Origin: Pontiella desulfatans
GTDB taxonomy: Bacteria; Verrucomicrobiota; Kiritimatiellia; Kiritimatiellales; Pontiellaceae
DNA length: 64,000 nucleotides
Assembly (NCBI RefSeq): GCF_900890425.1
Contig: NZ_CAAHFG010000001.1
Span: 1,302,001-1,366,000 of the forward strand
Reading direction: 5' to 3'
Positions 1-7,843 of this stretch are shown here, piece by piece. The notes under the pieces were generated by a model. It did no database searches, was not told the DNA's origin, and worked only from the letters and a program-made list of their open reading frames with translations. The position numbers and the translations under genes were made by a program. Position 1 is the stretch's first letter. Each line of letters opens with the position of its first letter.

Positions 1-344
1 CGCTTGAGTTCGACTTCCAATACGACGGACTCGGCGCCGCAACCCTGCAGTACGGCAGCCCGAGCGGACTGGGGCAGGGCGGTGCCGGCATCCTCAAGGT
101 GGACGGCCAGGTGGTCGCCACCAAGAAGATCGACAAGACCATCCCGATGCTGATGCAGTGGTGCGAAAGCTTCGATGTGGGTGCCGACACCGGTTCCCCG
201 GTTTCCGACAAGGATTACAAGTGCCCCTTCCGCTTCACCGGCACACTCGACCAACTGACGCTCACCATCGACCGGCCGGAACTATCGCCGGAAGACATCA
301 AAAAACTGCAGGACGCCATGCACGCCAACCCGGCGGAAGACTAG
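1..344 (+). CDS. Arylsulfatase, C-terminal fragment (5' end outside window)
   Basis: An open frame enters from the left edge (frame 3) and stops at 342-344, giving about 113 residues. It reads as the C-terminal beta-rich domain of long bacterial arylsulfatases. The cues are a GLGQGG turn, a KVDGQ..ATKKIDKT strand pair, an FDVGADTGSPVS segment and a PFRFTGTLDQL strand near the end. These features are typical of that family after the catalytic domain. The catalytic half and the formylglycine motif lie outside the window, so activity cannot be judged. It is the first of six sulfatases in the window, which fits a specialist in sulfated polysaccharides. The next gene starts 21 bases later with its own ribosome binding site. 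Confidence 0.75.
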   Translation, partial: LEFDFQYDGLGAATLQYGSPSGLGQGGAGILKVDGQVVATKKIDKTIPMLMQWCESFDVGADTGSPVSDKDYKCPFRFTGTLDQLTLTIDRPELSPEDIKKLQDAMHANPAED

Positions 345-365
345 GCAAAAGATATGGAGGAAATT

Positions 366-1187
366 ATGAAATGCAATACATCAAAATTCATCATGGCGGC
401 TGTGGCTGCACTCATGCTCCCGGCAACGGGGGGATTGGCAGAAGAAGCACAAAAAAACGACGGATGGGAGTTCGGTGCCAGCATCTATGGCTGGTTCCCG
501 GATATGTCCGGGCAGTTGGCTTTTACACCACCGGGGGGTAGCGACTCGTTCACGGTCAACGTCGAGGATGTACTTGATAACATCGAGGCCGTCCTGATGG
601 TTTCGTTCGAGGCCCGGAAAGGGAGGTGGGGGGTGCTGACGGATTTCGTCTACATGGATATCGAGGGATCAAAATCCGGAACGAAGGATTTTACCGTCGG
701 CAACCAGCAGCTGCCGGCCAATGCGAGTGCCGATGTGGGGCTGGTGCTGGAAAATCTGTTTTGGACGTTGGCCGGCACCTACCAGGCGGTGGAGAAAGAC
801 TGGCTGACGATGAATGTCATTGCGGGCACCCGCTACTTCGATGTGGACCAAACCCTGGACTGGAAGCTGAACGGTACGGTTAACTCGGTGACGGTAGCCG
901 ACCGGTCGGGCAGTCAAACGGTTGAGGTGGAAAACTGGGATGCCATCATCGGCACGCGCGGCCGACTGATGTTCGGTCCCGGAAAATCCATATTTGTTCC
1001 CTACGAACTGGATGTGGGCGCGGGCGATTCCGACTTCACCTGGCAGGGGGCGGTGGGGCTTGGCTATTCATTCGGCTGGGCTGAAATCGTGGCGGCTTGG
1101 CGCTATATGTATTACGACGTGGCGGACATGGGAATCGAGACCATGGAATACAGTGGCCCGGTTCTCGGCGGATCGTTCCGGTGGTAG
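366..1187 (+). CDS. Predicted outer-membrane beta-barrel protein
   Basis: 273 residues. The start at 366 (MKCNTSKF) is preferred to the in-frame ATG at 354 because a GGAGG at 356-360 sits just before it and the resulting N-terminus is a clean signal peptide ending near GGLAEEA. The rest alternates polar and hydrophobic residues and ends in aromatic strands, with final residues GGSFRW, typical of an outer-membrane barrel. The W-aromatic strand WEFGASIYGWFPDMSG near the mature N-terminus resembles porin-like hypothetical proteins of Gram-negative bacteria. No enzymatic motif is visible. Its substrate is unknown. It lies between a sulfatase tail and an ion channel gene on the same strand. Confidence 0.65.
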   Translation: MKCNTSKFIMAAVAALMLPATGGLAEEAQKNDGWEFGASIYGWFPDMSGQLAFTPPGGSDSFTVNVEDVLDNIEAVLMVSFEARKGRWGVLTDFVYMDIEGSKSGTKDFTVGNQQLPANASADVGLVLENLFWTLAGTYQAVEKDWLTMNVIAGTRYFDVDQTLDWKLNGTVNSVTVADRSGSQTVEVENWDAIIGTRGRLMFGPGKSIFVPYELDVGAGDSDFTWQGAVGLGYSFGWAEIVAAWRYMYYDVADMGIETMEYSGPVLGGSFRW

Positions 1188-1212
1188 CGCCCGCGAGGAT
1201 TATGGGAAAGGC

Positions 1213-2268
1213 ATGATGGCTAAGCGTACAATAGGGATGTGGATGTTTATCCTGTCTACGCTGTGTGCTTCGTTGACCTGGGCAATGGAAGGGGAGCCGC
1301 TTCCCCTGGAGCCCATGTTGACGCCACCACCAGCAGATGGACCGGTGGTGGTTCGCGTCGGGTTCGATTTGCAGGATGTCCATGCGATCGATGAAGAAAG
1401 CGAAACGTTTTGCATTTCCGGAATGCTGACGCTTCGTTGGAAGGACAGCCGTCTGGCCTTTGACCCGGAGAAGGCCGGGTGCGCGGAAAAAATATATAAC
1501 GGCACCTTCCAGTTTAACAAAGTATCCCCGTCCTGGTTTCCGCAGCTGATGCCGATCAATACGGCGGGGACATACACGAGCCACGGGGTATTGCTGCGGG
1601 TGGCGCCGGACGGCAGTTGCCAGCAGACGGAGATGATCACGGTCGATGCCCGTACGTTGTTTGATCTAAGAAAAATTCCATTCGATACCCAGCAACTGCA
1701 ACTCCATTTCGGGGTGTTGGGATTTGATCGGGACGAGGTCGTGCTGAAGCCTTCCGAAATGAGCGGTTATCAAACCGATCAACTGCTTCGGGTATCGGTG
1801 CCGCAGTGGAAACTGGCAGGAATCGGGATGTCGGATAATAGGGAATCCGGGGATGGTTTTTCTTCGGTCACCATGAGTTTCATGGTGCATCGCAAGTCGT
1901 TGTTCATCATTCGGTTGGTGGTGCTGCCGCTCATGGTCATCTGCATGTTGTCCTGGTCGGTGTTCTGGATGGAGCATTCCTCGCTCGGGAATCGAATGAG
2001 TGCATCCTTCGTTGGAATCCTGACGGCCGTGGCCTATCAAACAAAGGTCGGCGACCTCCTTCCGCAAATCGCCTACGTTACCCGAATCCATGCCTTCCTT
2101 GCGGCCAGCTTTTTTTTGATGTGCGCCACGGCCCTGGTCAACCTGGTGGTCGGAACCTTCGATCGGCAGGGGCGCCAGGCCCTTGCCCGCCGGATCGACC
2201 ACGGCTGTCGATGGGCTTTCCCGTTGCTATACGGGGTCGTGTTGCTGCTGATTGTGATTTTTGTATAA
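1213..2268 (+). CDS. Pentameric ligand-gated ion channel homologue (Cys-loop superfamily)
   Basis: 351 residues from ATG 1213, preceded by GGGAAAGG. An earlier in-frame start would overlap the upstream gene. After a signal peptide (to about residue 24) comes an extracellular beta-sandwich. Its Pro-loop region reads FDLRKIPFDTQQL, matching the conserved F-D-x-R-x-x-P-F-D-x-Q-x-L signature of the family. The Cys pair of animal receptors is absent, as in GLIC and ELIC. The membrane part has M1 (LPLMVICMLSWSVFW, with the conserved proline and S-W..F-W), M2 (NRMSASFVGILTAVAYQ), the M2-M3 linker LLPQIAYVTRIHAF, M3 and a C-terminal M4 ending at the last residue. The family forms homopentameric channels in the inner membrane gated by ligands or protons. 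The ligand here is unknown. Confidence 0.85.
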   Translation: MMAKRTIGMWMFILSTLCASLTWAMEGEPLPLEPMLTPPPADGPVVVRVGFDLQDVHAIDEESETFCISGMLTLRWKDSRLAFDPEKAGCAEKIYNGTFQFNKVSPSWFPQLMPINTAGTYTSHGVLLRVAPDGSCQQTEMITVDARTLFDLRKIPFDTQQLQLHFGVLGFDRDEVVLKPSEMSGYQTDQLLRVSVPQWKLAGIGMSDNRESGDGFSSVTMSFMVHRKSLFIIRLVVLPLMVICMLSWSVFWMEHSSLGNRMSASFVGILTAVAYQTKVGDLLPQIAYVTRIHAFLAASFFLMCATALVNLVVGTFDRQGRQALARRIDHGCRWAFPLLYGVVLLLIVIFV

Positions 2269-2479
2269 AAAACCAAGGTTCTGTAAAATTTTCGATGAAA
2301 GAGCCGATGGCAGAGAAGCAAGGTGAGATGGGTCCCCTTACTGGGCCGAAAGAAGGCTTTTGATGGGGATGGTTTCTGTGTCGGCGATGATTTGATTGTT
2401 GTTTTTTAGCCCTGATGAGGGCGGCGACGCACAGCGGGGCTGTGGGTAGCTGAGGCGAAAGCCTCGTGTTCTTTGACAT

Positions 2480-2493
2480 CCGAGTTTTGATTG
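2480..2493. repeat. Left terminal inverted repeat of the first IS
   Basis: CCGAGTTTTGATTG pairs exactly with 4027-4040. It starts 15 bases and ends 2 bases before the lower coordinate of the transposase gene. Confidence 0.65.
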
Positions 2494-2494
2494 T

Positions 2495-3967
2495 TCATGC
2501 GGCTTGCCGGAGGAGCTCGACCCACATGTCGGGGTAGAGCCTCTTGCCTTTGAGGCAGGCGATCGCGACGGGCGGATGCCCGCCGAGGCTGCCGTGCGGG
2601 CGCATGAAGTTGTAGTAGGCGACGAAGAGCGTGGTGAGTGCCGTGGCTCCGTCGAAGCTCTTGAAGCCGGCGCGGGGTCGCGTGTGGTATTTATAGGTGC
2701 GGTTGAGCCGCTCGATGAGCTGCTTGTAGACGCGGTAGGTCTCGCTTTCGGGATCGAGGTTCTTGAGTCCGATGACGGTACGTTTATTCAGGACTGCTTC
2801 GCCTCCGGCCACCACGGCGGCGGTGTTGTAGGCGACGGTGGCGCTGTCGTAGGACGGCAGGCCGTCGGTGACGAGTTCGAAGGCTTCGGCCCGGGGCGCG
2901 TCCGGCGGGCCGCACATGCTTTGGATGAGTCCGAGCGCCGGTTCGGCCCCACGGGTTTCGGAGAGGTTGTAGCCGCAGATGGCCCGCCGTGTTTCGGTGA
3001 TGACGAGCCAGGTGTAGCGGGTTTTCCCGCCGATCTTGATGTAGGTTTCGTCCGCCGCGCAGGTTCCTTCGGGAACGGGACTGTTTTCATCGGTGAAGTC
3101 GGCGAGCTGGCAGGCTGCGGCCTTGATGTAGTTGACGACGGTCTGGTGCGAGATGCGGATCCCGAAGACGCGTTCGAGCGCCTGGGCGGTGAGCCTTGCG
3201 CTGAGTCCGAGGCTGATGGAGAAGGTGAGGCAGAGTCCGAGGGTATGCAGGCTGTGGTGGATGCGGTTGAGATCGACCGGGGCGTCTTCGGGGCGTTTGA
3301 GCGGAAGGTCTTGCGAGGCGAAGTGGTATTCGCGGAAGAGGTAGCGCAGCTTGAACTGGCTGGTGTTTCCGGCTTTGCGCATGGCGTGCTCTTCGGGCGT
3401 GAGCTGGGCGAGGTTCCGTACGTAGACGGGGCAGTGGTCGTTCGGGCACTTGAAGGCGGTGCACAGGCCATCCTCCTTCCATCGAAAGAGTGCATAGCCG
3501 CAATGCGGGCACCAGTAGCGCGCCTTGCTTTCGCGCCGGGGCTTGTCGGTTGGCGAAGTCCTTTTGCAGATCTTGCACTGAACCTGCGACCCAAGCTTTC
3601 CGTTGTTGAGGTAGAGATAGCGCACGGGGGCATGGCAGTGCCGGCATCGGCATTTTTCAGGCGGCATGGGCGAACCCGTCCGACGCGCTACCTTGGCGAT
3701 TGTTTTTCCCGTGGCGCGCAAATGGTCGGCCTGAAGCTCCTCCCAGTCCTTTTGCGGTGCGTGCGGCAGCAATGGTTCGCATAGCGGCGGTTGAGGATCG
3801 ACCCGGAACTGGCGATAGTGCGGAGGCCGCACTTCCTGCGGCTTGAGTTCGATATCCTGCCTTGAACCGTTGAGTACTTCGAGCAGCACCGGCACCACCG
3901 AAGCCAGATCGTTGTAGGTAAGCTTGCGACATACCCAGCGAAGCAGTTTCCTTAGATCATTTTTCAT
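2495..3967 (-). CDS. DDE transposase with zinc-binding N-terminal region
   Basis: 490 residues, start ATG at 3967 with GGAAG just upstream on the minus strand. Zinc-binding CxxC pairs are visible in the N-terminal half (CRCRHCH, CKIC, CPHCG) and are followed by a helix-turn-helix-like stretch. The catalytic core has the pattern of an integrase-fold DDE enzyme: first Asp in DETYIKIGG, second Asp in LVTDGLPSY and the Glu in IERLNRTYKYHTRPRAGF, followed by an NFMRPH segment. This layout is closest to IS6/IS240-like DDE enzymes, but I cannot assign the IS family with certainty. The frame is intact. The long open frame on the opposite strand is a GC-driven shadow. Confidence 0.85.
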   Translation of the reverse strand: MKNDLRKLLRWVCRKLTYNDLASVVPVLLEVLNGSRQDIELKPQEVRPPHYRQFRVDPQPPLCEPLLPHAPQKDWEELQADHLRATGKTIAKVARRTGSPMPPEKCRCRHCHAPVRYLYLNNGKLGSQVQCKICKRTSPTDKPRRESKARYWCPHCGYALFRWKEDGLCTAFKCPNDHCPVYVRNLAQLTPEEHAMRKAGNTSQFKLRYLFREYHFASQDLPLKRPEDAPVDLNRIHHSLHTLGLCLTFSISLGLSARLTAQALERVFGIRISHQTVVNYIKAAACQLADFTDENSPVPEGTCAADETYIKIGGKTRYTWLVITETRRAICGYNLSETRGAEPALGLIQSMCGPPDAPRAEAFELVTDGLPSYDSATVAYNTAAVVAGGEAVLNKRTVIGLKNLDPESETYRVYKQLIERLNRTYKYHTRPRAGFKSFDGATALTTLFVAYYNFMRPHGSLGGHPPVAIACLKGKRLYPDMWVELLRQAA

Positions 3968-4020
3968 GGGGTCTTCCCTGTTTTTTTTGCGTGCGGCAAA
4001 AGGGCTTGGAACGACCCCAT
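3966..4020. promoter_or_regulatory. Inverted repeat around the transposase start
   Basis: ATGGGGTC (3966-3973) is complementary to GACCCCAT (4013-4020). The first arm covers the transposase start codon, so a hairpin in the mRNA or a protein-binding site could limit transposase expression. This is inference from position only. Confidence 0.3.
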
Positions 4021-4026
4021 CTTATC

Positions 4027-4040
4027 CAATCAAAACTCGG
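4027..4040. repeat. Right terminal inverted repeat of the first IS
   Basis: CAATCAAAACTCGG is the exact complement of the left end at 2480-2493. Confidence 0.65.
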
Positions 4041-4154
4041 GATAAAACAGGGGAGAAGACGCCGAAGGCATCAACCCCCAATCAAGAGAAGTAGTTTAGA
4101 GATGAAAACGAAGAGAAAACTGACCAGAAACAAAACCAAATACAGGAGAAGAGA

Positions 4155-4793
4155 ATGAAGAAAAATGTATGTGCCATGGTTGGAGTCGTTTGTGTCGGGG
4201 GCGCATTGTTGACGTCGGGCTGCAAGAGTGCAAAGTATAAGGAAGAGGCCAAGGGGCTCGCGGCCGAGGAAAACGTTGCCGCGGTTGCGGTGGAAGGCAT
4301 TCCCGGCGGTGCCGTGGTCGATACCCTGGCGGTGCAGGCCAAGGTGCTCGACATCAACTACAGGAAGCGCGAGGTCAAGCTACTGATTCCGGGCGGTTCC
4401 GTGGTCAAGACCAAGGTCGATCCGTCGGCCGTTAACTTCGACCAGGTGAAGAAGGGCGACATCATCAATGCCGTCATCACCGAGGAAGTCGTCTTCCAGC
4501 TGGCCTCCTCCGAAGCCGACTTGAAAGATAGCGCGGATGTTGTTGCGCTGCTCTCCAGGCAAGGGGGAATGCCGGCTGGCCTAGTGGCTGCTGCGGTTCG
4601 CGTTACGGCTACGATTACGGCGATCGATGCCGAAGCACGCACCATCAACCTGACTCTGAAGGACGGCACCACCAAGACCCTTACCGTGCGCGATGATATT
4701 GAAATGAACCAAGCCACGGTCGGCGACCAGGTCGTGATCGATATGTTCGAGGCGGTTGCCATCTCGGTTGAACATGTGGAAAATCAAAAGTAA
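4155..4793 (+). CDS. Lipoprotein with two OB-like repeats
   Basis: 212 residues with an AGGAGAAGAG ribosome binding site. A signal peptide ends in a lipobox (LLTSGC), so it is predicted to be a lipid-anchored envelope protein. The mature part has two related halves of about 70 residues. Each begins with a strand of the form VQAKVLDINYRKREVKLL or VTATITAIDAEARTINL, continues with a G-rich turn and a V..F.QVKKGD or M.QATVGD step, and ends in an E.V strand. This resembles small OB-fold-like periplasmic proteins of unknown function. The next gene is a paralogue 19 bases downstream, so the two are likely co-transcribed. No binding residues can be named. Confidence 0.7.
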   Translation: MKKNVCAMVGVVCVGGALLTSGCKSAKYKEEAKGLAAEENVAAVAVEGIPGGAVVDTLAVQAKVLDINYRKREVKLLIPGGSVVKTKVDPSAVNFDQVKKGDIINAVITEEVVFQLASSEADLKDSADVVALLSRQGGMPAGLVAAAVRVTATITAIDAEARTINLTLKDGTTKTLTVRDDIEMNQATVGDQVVIDMFEAVAISVEHVENQK

Positions 4794-4812
4794 CCCAAGG
4801 GAGAAATAGAGA

Positions 4813-5424
4813 ATGAAAATGTTTGGAATGAAAACAGGTGTGGTTCTGGGTGCGTTGGCACTGGTGCTTGCAACCTCGGCTGCAGATAAGAAGCCGGCGG
4901 CGGAAATGGATGTGGTGGTTGGCATGGCCGAAGGCGTACCGGGCGGTGTGGTGGTCAGCACGCTGGAAATCCAGGCCAAGGTGGTCGGGATTGATTATCA
5001 AGCCCGCGAGGTGGCCCTGCTGCTGCCGGGCGGTATCGTGGAAGTGATTGCCGTGGGCCCCGAAGCCGTCAACTTCAACCAAATCAAGAAGGGTGACATG
5101 GTCGAAGCCGTGGTAACCGAGGAACTGGTCATCGCGATGGGCTCATCGGACGCCGAACTCGGCGATGGTGAGGAAGCCGTTGTGGTTGCCGCGGCCGAAG
5201 GTGAACAGCCCGGAGCCATCGCAATTGATACGGTACGGGAAACGGCCGTTGTTGTGGCGCTCGATGGGTTGTCCCGAACCGCCTCGCTGATGTTCGAAGA
5301 CGGTAGCATTACCACGGTTGCCGTGCGCGACGACATCGACCTCACCCAGCACCGCCTCGGAGAGAAGATTGTTTTCGAATCCACCCAGATGGTGGCCATA
5401 TCGGTTGAAAAGCAAGGGGAATAA
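4813..5424 (+). CDS. Secreted paralogue of the upstream OB-repeat lipoprotein
   Basis: 203 residues. It is clearly homologous to the preceding gene: both carry (E)G(I/V)PGG(A/V)VV near the mature N-terminus, V(D/S)TL.(V/I)QAKV, VNF(D/N)Q(V/I)KKGD and a second half ending (A)V(A)ISVE. Unlike its neighbour it has no lipobox. The signal peptide runs to about residue 24 (LATSAADKK), so it is probably soluble in the periplasm. The pair looks like a tandem duplication in which one copy is membrane-anchored and the other free. Only four bases separate it from the next start. Function unknown. Confidence 0.7.
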   Translation: MKMFGMKTGVVLGALALVLATSAADKKPAAEMDVVVGMAEGVPGGVVVSTLEIQAKVVGIDYQAREVALLLPGGIVEVIAVGPEAVNFNQIKKGDMVEAVVTEELVIAMGSSDAELGDGEEAVVVAAAEGEQPGAIAIDTVRETAVVVALDGLSRTASLMFEDGSITTVAVRDDIDLTQHRLGEKIVFESTQMVAISVEKQGE

Positions 5425-5428
5425 AATA

Positions 5429-6196
5429 ATGAAAAAACAGACCCTCGTAAAAATTTCGGCCATGGCCGCACTGGCCCTCTTGGCCGGCTGCAAAGCCATC
5501 CCGCCGGACAATGCCGAACTGACGGAAATGAAGTTCGATGGTATTGGCGGCAGCCGCTACACCGAAATTCTTCTCGTCTACGGCAATGGCCTCACCAAGA
5601 ACGTGACGGCGGGGGTTTACAATACCGTCGGAATGAACGGTGCGGATCCGAAAGGGCCGGGCGACAGCTCTCCTTTGGAAATCCTGGATGCCATCGACCT
5701 GAAACAGGTAAAGAAAGACAACAAGGCGCTGAGCGTGGTTAAGAACGGTCCGCGTCGTTGGACGATCGATTATCTCGGTGTGAAGGCTGGCAAGGTACGC
5801 GATTTCCAGGGGCTCAAGGCGCACTGGGTCATGTGGTTCCCGATTCCGCCGGCCATGCTGAAGGGGGTGCATGTTCCCTATGAGAGCATGAATGCCCTGC
5901 GCGATACCAGCATGGGCATCCGTAAAGGCACCCGTGTCTACTTGCTGGACGATCCGGACGGCAACACCTGGTGCATGAAAGCCATGAGCAATGTCAAATT
6001 CCCCGATCAGAAGTTCGAGGATTTGAAGGATCTCGGCTCACGCCTTGAGCTGCCCGAAGGTTGGAAATTCCGAAGCATCGAGCTTGGAAAGGAGCTGGTT
6101 TTCACCACCGACAATGGCAAGACCATGATCCTCCAGGATGAACTCGACAACACCTACGACCGCGTCGGCGGACCATACAGCAACTATAAACCCTGA
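5429..6196 (+). CDS. Lipoprotein of unknown function
   Basis: 255 residues from ATG 5429. An AAGGGGA at 5414-5420 serves as ribosome binding site, and earlier in-frame ATGs lie inside the previous gene. A lipobox (LLAGC) follows a basic, hydrophobic leader. The mature protein mixes strands and a central hydrophobic patch (HWVMWFPIPPAM), with a tail of charged residues ending in a Tyr-rich segment. I recognise no family. Four bases separate it from the upstream OB-repeat gene, which suggests one transcript and perhaps a shared envelope role. Confidence 0.65.
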   Translation: MKKQTLVKISAMAALALLAGCKAIPPDNAELTEMKFDGIGGSRYTEILLVYGNGLTKNVTAGVYNTVGMNGADPKGPGDSSPLEILDAIDLKQVKKDNKALSVVKNGPRRWTIDYLGVKAGKVRDFQGLKAHWVMWFPIPPAMLKGVHVPYESMNALRDTSMGIRKGTRVYLLDDPDGNTWCMKAMSNVKFPDQKFEDLKDLGSRLELPEGWKFRSIELGKELVFTTDNGKTMILQDELDNTYDRVGGPYSNYKP

Positions 6197-6249
6197 TCTA
6201 CCCCGTGCGCCGGGGAATCGATCCCCGGCGTTAAATCCAAGGAGACGCC

Positions 6250-6672
6250 ATGTTCAAGCGTATCATGATGACCACGGTTCTGCTGGCGGCATTGACGGGG
6301 TGCAAAACCGTCTCGCCGGAGCAGGCCATAACAAAGCAGTGCGATGAAAACCGCGCGGCCATAGAAAAGACGATCCAGGATCCGGAGCGGCGGTCCACCA
6401 TGCTGGCGGTTATGGACTCTTTCGAGACGGAGATTCATGCCATTGCATCCGATTCGGAACAGGCGCGGAAACGCTACGATACGGCTCTGAGGAACTATGA
6501 AACGACCGATGCGCAACTCAAGGAACTGCAGCAGGATGTCGCCGCCAGTCTAGGCCGCCTATGCTCGGCCGCCAAGACCCACAGCCTGGAACTGCGCAAG
6601 CATTGTTCCGCCGAGGAGTGGGAACAGCTTACCGCCCACTACCACGAACTCAAGAACATCGCTTTTCTCTAG
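6250..6672 (+). CDS. Small helical lipoprotein
   Basis: 140 residues, preceded by AAGGAGACGCC. The lipobox is LTGC. The mature part is almost wholly helical with heptad-like spacing (AAIEKTIQDPERR, RKRYDTALRNYETTDAQLKEL), suggesting a coiled coil in the periplasm. The last third (CSAEEWEQLTAHY) resembles the end of the next gene (LTPEEWNAVF), so the two are distant paralogues. No enzymatic residues are visible. Confidence 0.65.
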   Translation: MFKRIMMTTVLLAALTGCKTVSPEQAITKQCDENRAAIEKTIQDPERRSTMLAVMDSFETEIHAIASDSEQARKRYDTALRNYETTDAQLKELQQDVAASLGRLCSAAKTHSLELRKHCSAEEWEQLTAHYHELKNIAFL

Positions 6673-6681
6673 GAGACTAAA

Positions 6682-7059
6682 ATGATTGCAGCACTCATTG
6701 CACTAATTGCCCTGTTGATGCTCGGAGGCGCCGCCGGGAGCGGCTGGACGGCGGATCTGGAAAAAAACATTAAGCACGCGGTGGAGGATGAGGATCGGCG
6801 TGAAGCGGTTCTCGAGGCCACCGGTGCCCACATGGATGGCATGAAAGAGGTTGCCGGATCGGTGACGGATCATTTCGTCCAGCTGCTGGAAACCCATATT
6901 GATTTTGAATCCACGGGGAAGGATTTCGATGCGGTGGCGCAACAGCTCAAGGCGGATCAAGCCAAGGGTTTTGCGCTGGATCTGAAAACGCTTAAAGCCA
7001 TGAAGGCCAACCTGACGCCGGAGGAATGGAACGCTGTTTTTACCAAAGACCAGAAATAG
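6682..7059 (+). CDS. Small helical envelope protein, paralogue of upstream lipoprotein
   Basis: 125 residues, start 9 bases after the previous stop with AGGAGAC as ribosome binding site. A hydrophobic N-terminus (residues 1-20) could be a signal anchor or a signal peptide; no lipobox is present. The remainder is helical and shares the pattern of the gene before it: EDEDRREAVLEATGAHMDGMK matches PERRSTMLAVMDSFETEI, and both end in a T/S-x-EEW motif. Its last coding bases recur as a 20-bp direct repeat after the next gene. Function unknown. Confidence 0.6.
   Translation: MIAALIALIALLMLGGAAGSGWTADLEKNIKHAVEDEDRREAVLEATGAHMDGMKEVAGSVTDHFVQLLETHIDFESTGKDFDAVAQQLKADQAKGFALDLKTLKAMKANLTPEEWNAVFTKDQK
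7020..7039 (+). repeat. 20-bp direct repeat, copy 1
   Basis: GGAGGAATGGAACGCTGTTT, coding for the EEWNAVF end of the upstream gene. An identical copy lies at 7689-7708, so the two flank the lipoprotein gene between them. Confidence 0.85.
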
Positions 7060-7099
7060 ATGCTCGAAGAGGGTCTACTGCCTAATCGCCGTTGCGGCG

Positions 7100-7684
7100 G
7101 TGAGTGGCCTGTTGCTGAGCGGGTGTTCCTCGCTCAAAACCCATTCGTGGGTGAATCCGGAGTTCCAGGAGCACTCCATTGGAAAGACGGCGGTGTTGGC
7201 CACGTTCGAGGATGAATACCTCGCCGGGCAGTTCGAGGCCATCTTCGCCGAACGCCTCCGCAACTTTGTGCCCGCGGTTTCCCTGCGTGCCGCGGTCACG
7301 AATTTCACGGAGCTCGACAAGAAGCAGATCGAAAACCTGTTGAAGCGGAACCAGGTGCAAACCCTGATTGTCACGCACCGGGTCGGCTCGGTCGACCGGA
7401 CCCAGTTGGTGCCTTACGGCGTCTCCTACCAAACCTACGCGACGTCAAGCGGATCGTGTTCCACCTATTGCAGTTCCTATCAGCTGGATGAAGCGGCCGC
7501 CAGCTTCCTTGACAACACGATTGAAACATCGATATTCGATGTTCGCTCCGGGAAAATGGTTTGGAGCGGCCTGAAAGAGGTATACAGCTTCAATTCCAAG
7601 GCCTCCAACATGGAGCGGGTGGTGGACGGCATCGTCTGGGATCTGGAGGCGCGCGGGATGCTGAAGGCAACGATGGTTTTCTAA
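7100..7684 (+). CDS. Lipoprotein, DUF4136-like, with a probable frameshift at its start
   Basis: 194 residues from the first possible in-frame start (GTG 7100), but that start gives only eight residues before the lipobox Cys (LLLSGC). Upstream of 7100 the same frame reads KRVYCLIAVAAV, a normal signal peptide core, without any start codon. ATG 7060 would begin it if one base near 7066 were missing: ATGCTCGAAGAGG reads as ATG CTC AAG AGG when one G is dropped. I infer a one-base insertion or sequencing error that cuts off the signal peptide. The mature part (SWVNPEF, later SSGSCSTYCSS and ETSIFDVRSGKMVWSG) resembles DUF4136-type lipoproteins. The family match is tentative. Confidence 0.6.
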   Translation: MSGLLLSGCSSLKTHSWVNPEFQEHSIGKTAVLATFEDEYLAGQFEAIFAERLRNFVPAVSLRAAVTNFTELDKKQIENLLKRNQVQTLIVTHRVGSVDRTQLVPYGVSYQTYATSSGSCSTYCSSYQLDEAAASFLDNTIETSIFDVRSGKMVWSGLKEVYSFNSKASNMERVVDGIVWDLEARGMLKATMVF

Positions 7685-7688
7685 AACT

Positions 7689-7708
7689 GGAGGAATGGAA
7701 CGCTGTTT
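7689..7708 (+). repeat. 20-bp direct repeat, copy 2
   Basis: Exact copy of 7020-7039. It still encodes LEEWNAV in frame +1, but here it sits in noncoding sequence just after a stop codon. It is probably a relic of a duplicated gene end. Confidence 0.85.
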
Positions 7709-7775
7709 GCACGAATAAAAAAACCGAACCCAGCAGAGCCGGAGCAAAATTTAACCACCCGCTTTGCTAGAGAGC

Positions 7776-7813
7776 ACGGAGGCACAGAGTGTCCCGTACC
7801 TCTGCGCCTCCGT
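7776..7813. repeat. REP-like intergenic palindrome
   Basis: ACGGAGGCACAGAG (7776-7789) pairs with CTCTGCGCCTCCGT (7800-7813) with one mismatch, leaving a 10-base loop; GTGGTGAAAAAA follows. The cacggaggcacagag / tctgtggtgaa wording matches a dispersed intergenic palindrome seen in many environmental bacterial genomes. Confidence 0.55.
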
Positions 7814-7843
7814 GTCTTCTGTGGTGAAAAAATCCTTCGTAAC

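Larger units (their letters stand above)
2480..4040. mobile_element. Insertion sequence with 14-bp terminal inverted repeats
   Basis: A single transposase gene on the minus strand is bracketed by a perfect 14-bp inverted repeat: CCGAGTTTTGATTG at 2480-2493 and its complement at 4027-4040. The left copy ends one base from the transposase stop codon and the right copy lies about 60 bases upstream of its start. This gives an element of about 1.56 kb. I found no obvious target-site duplication, so the exact ends remain tentative. The element separates the ion channel gene from the lipoprotein cluster. Confidence 0.7.

Noticed and set aside
2504-3784. 426-codon plus-strand open frame opposite the first transposase
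   Set aside because: It lies wholly antisense to a gene with clear DDE motifs, has no ribosome binding site and is a composition-driven shadow.
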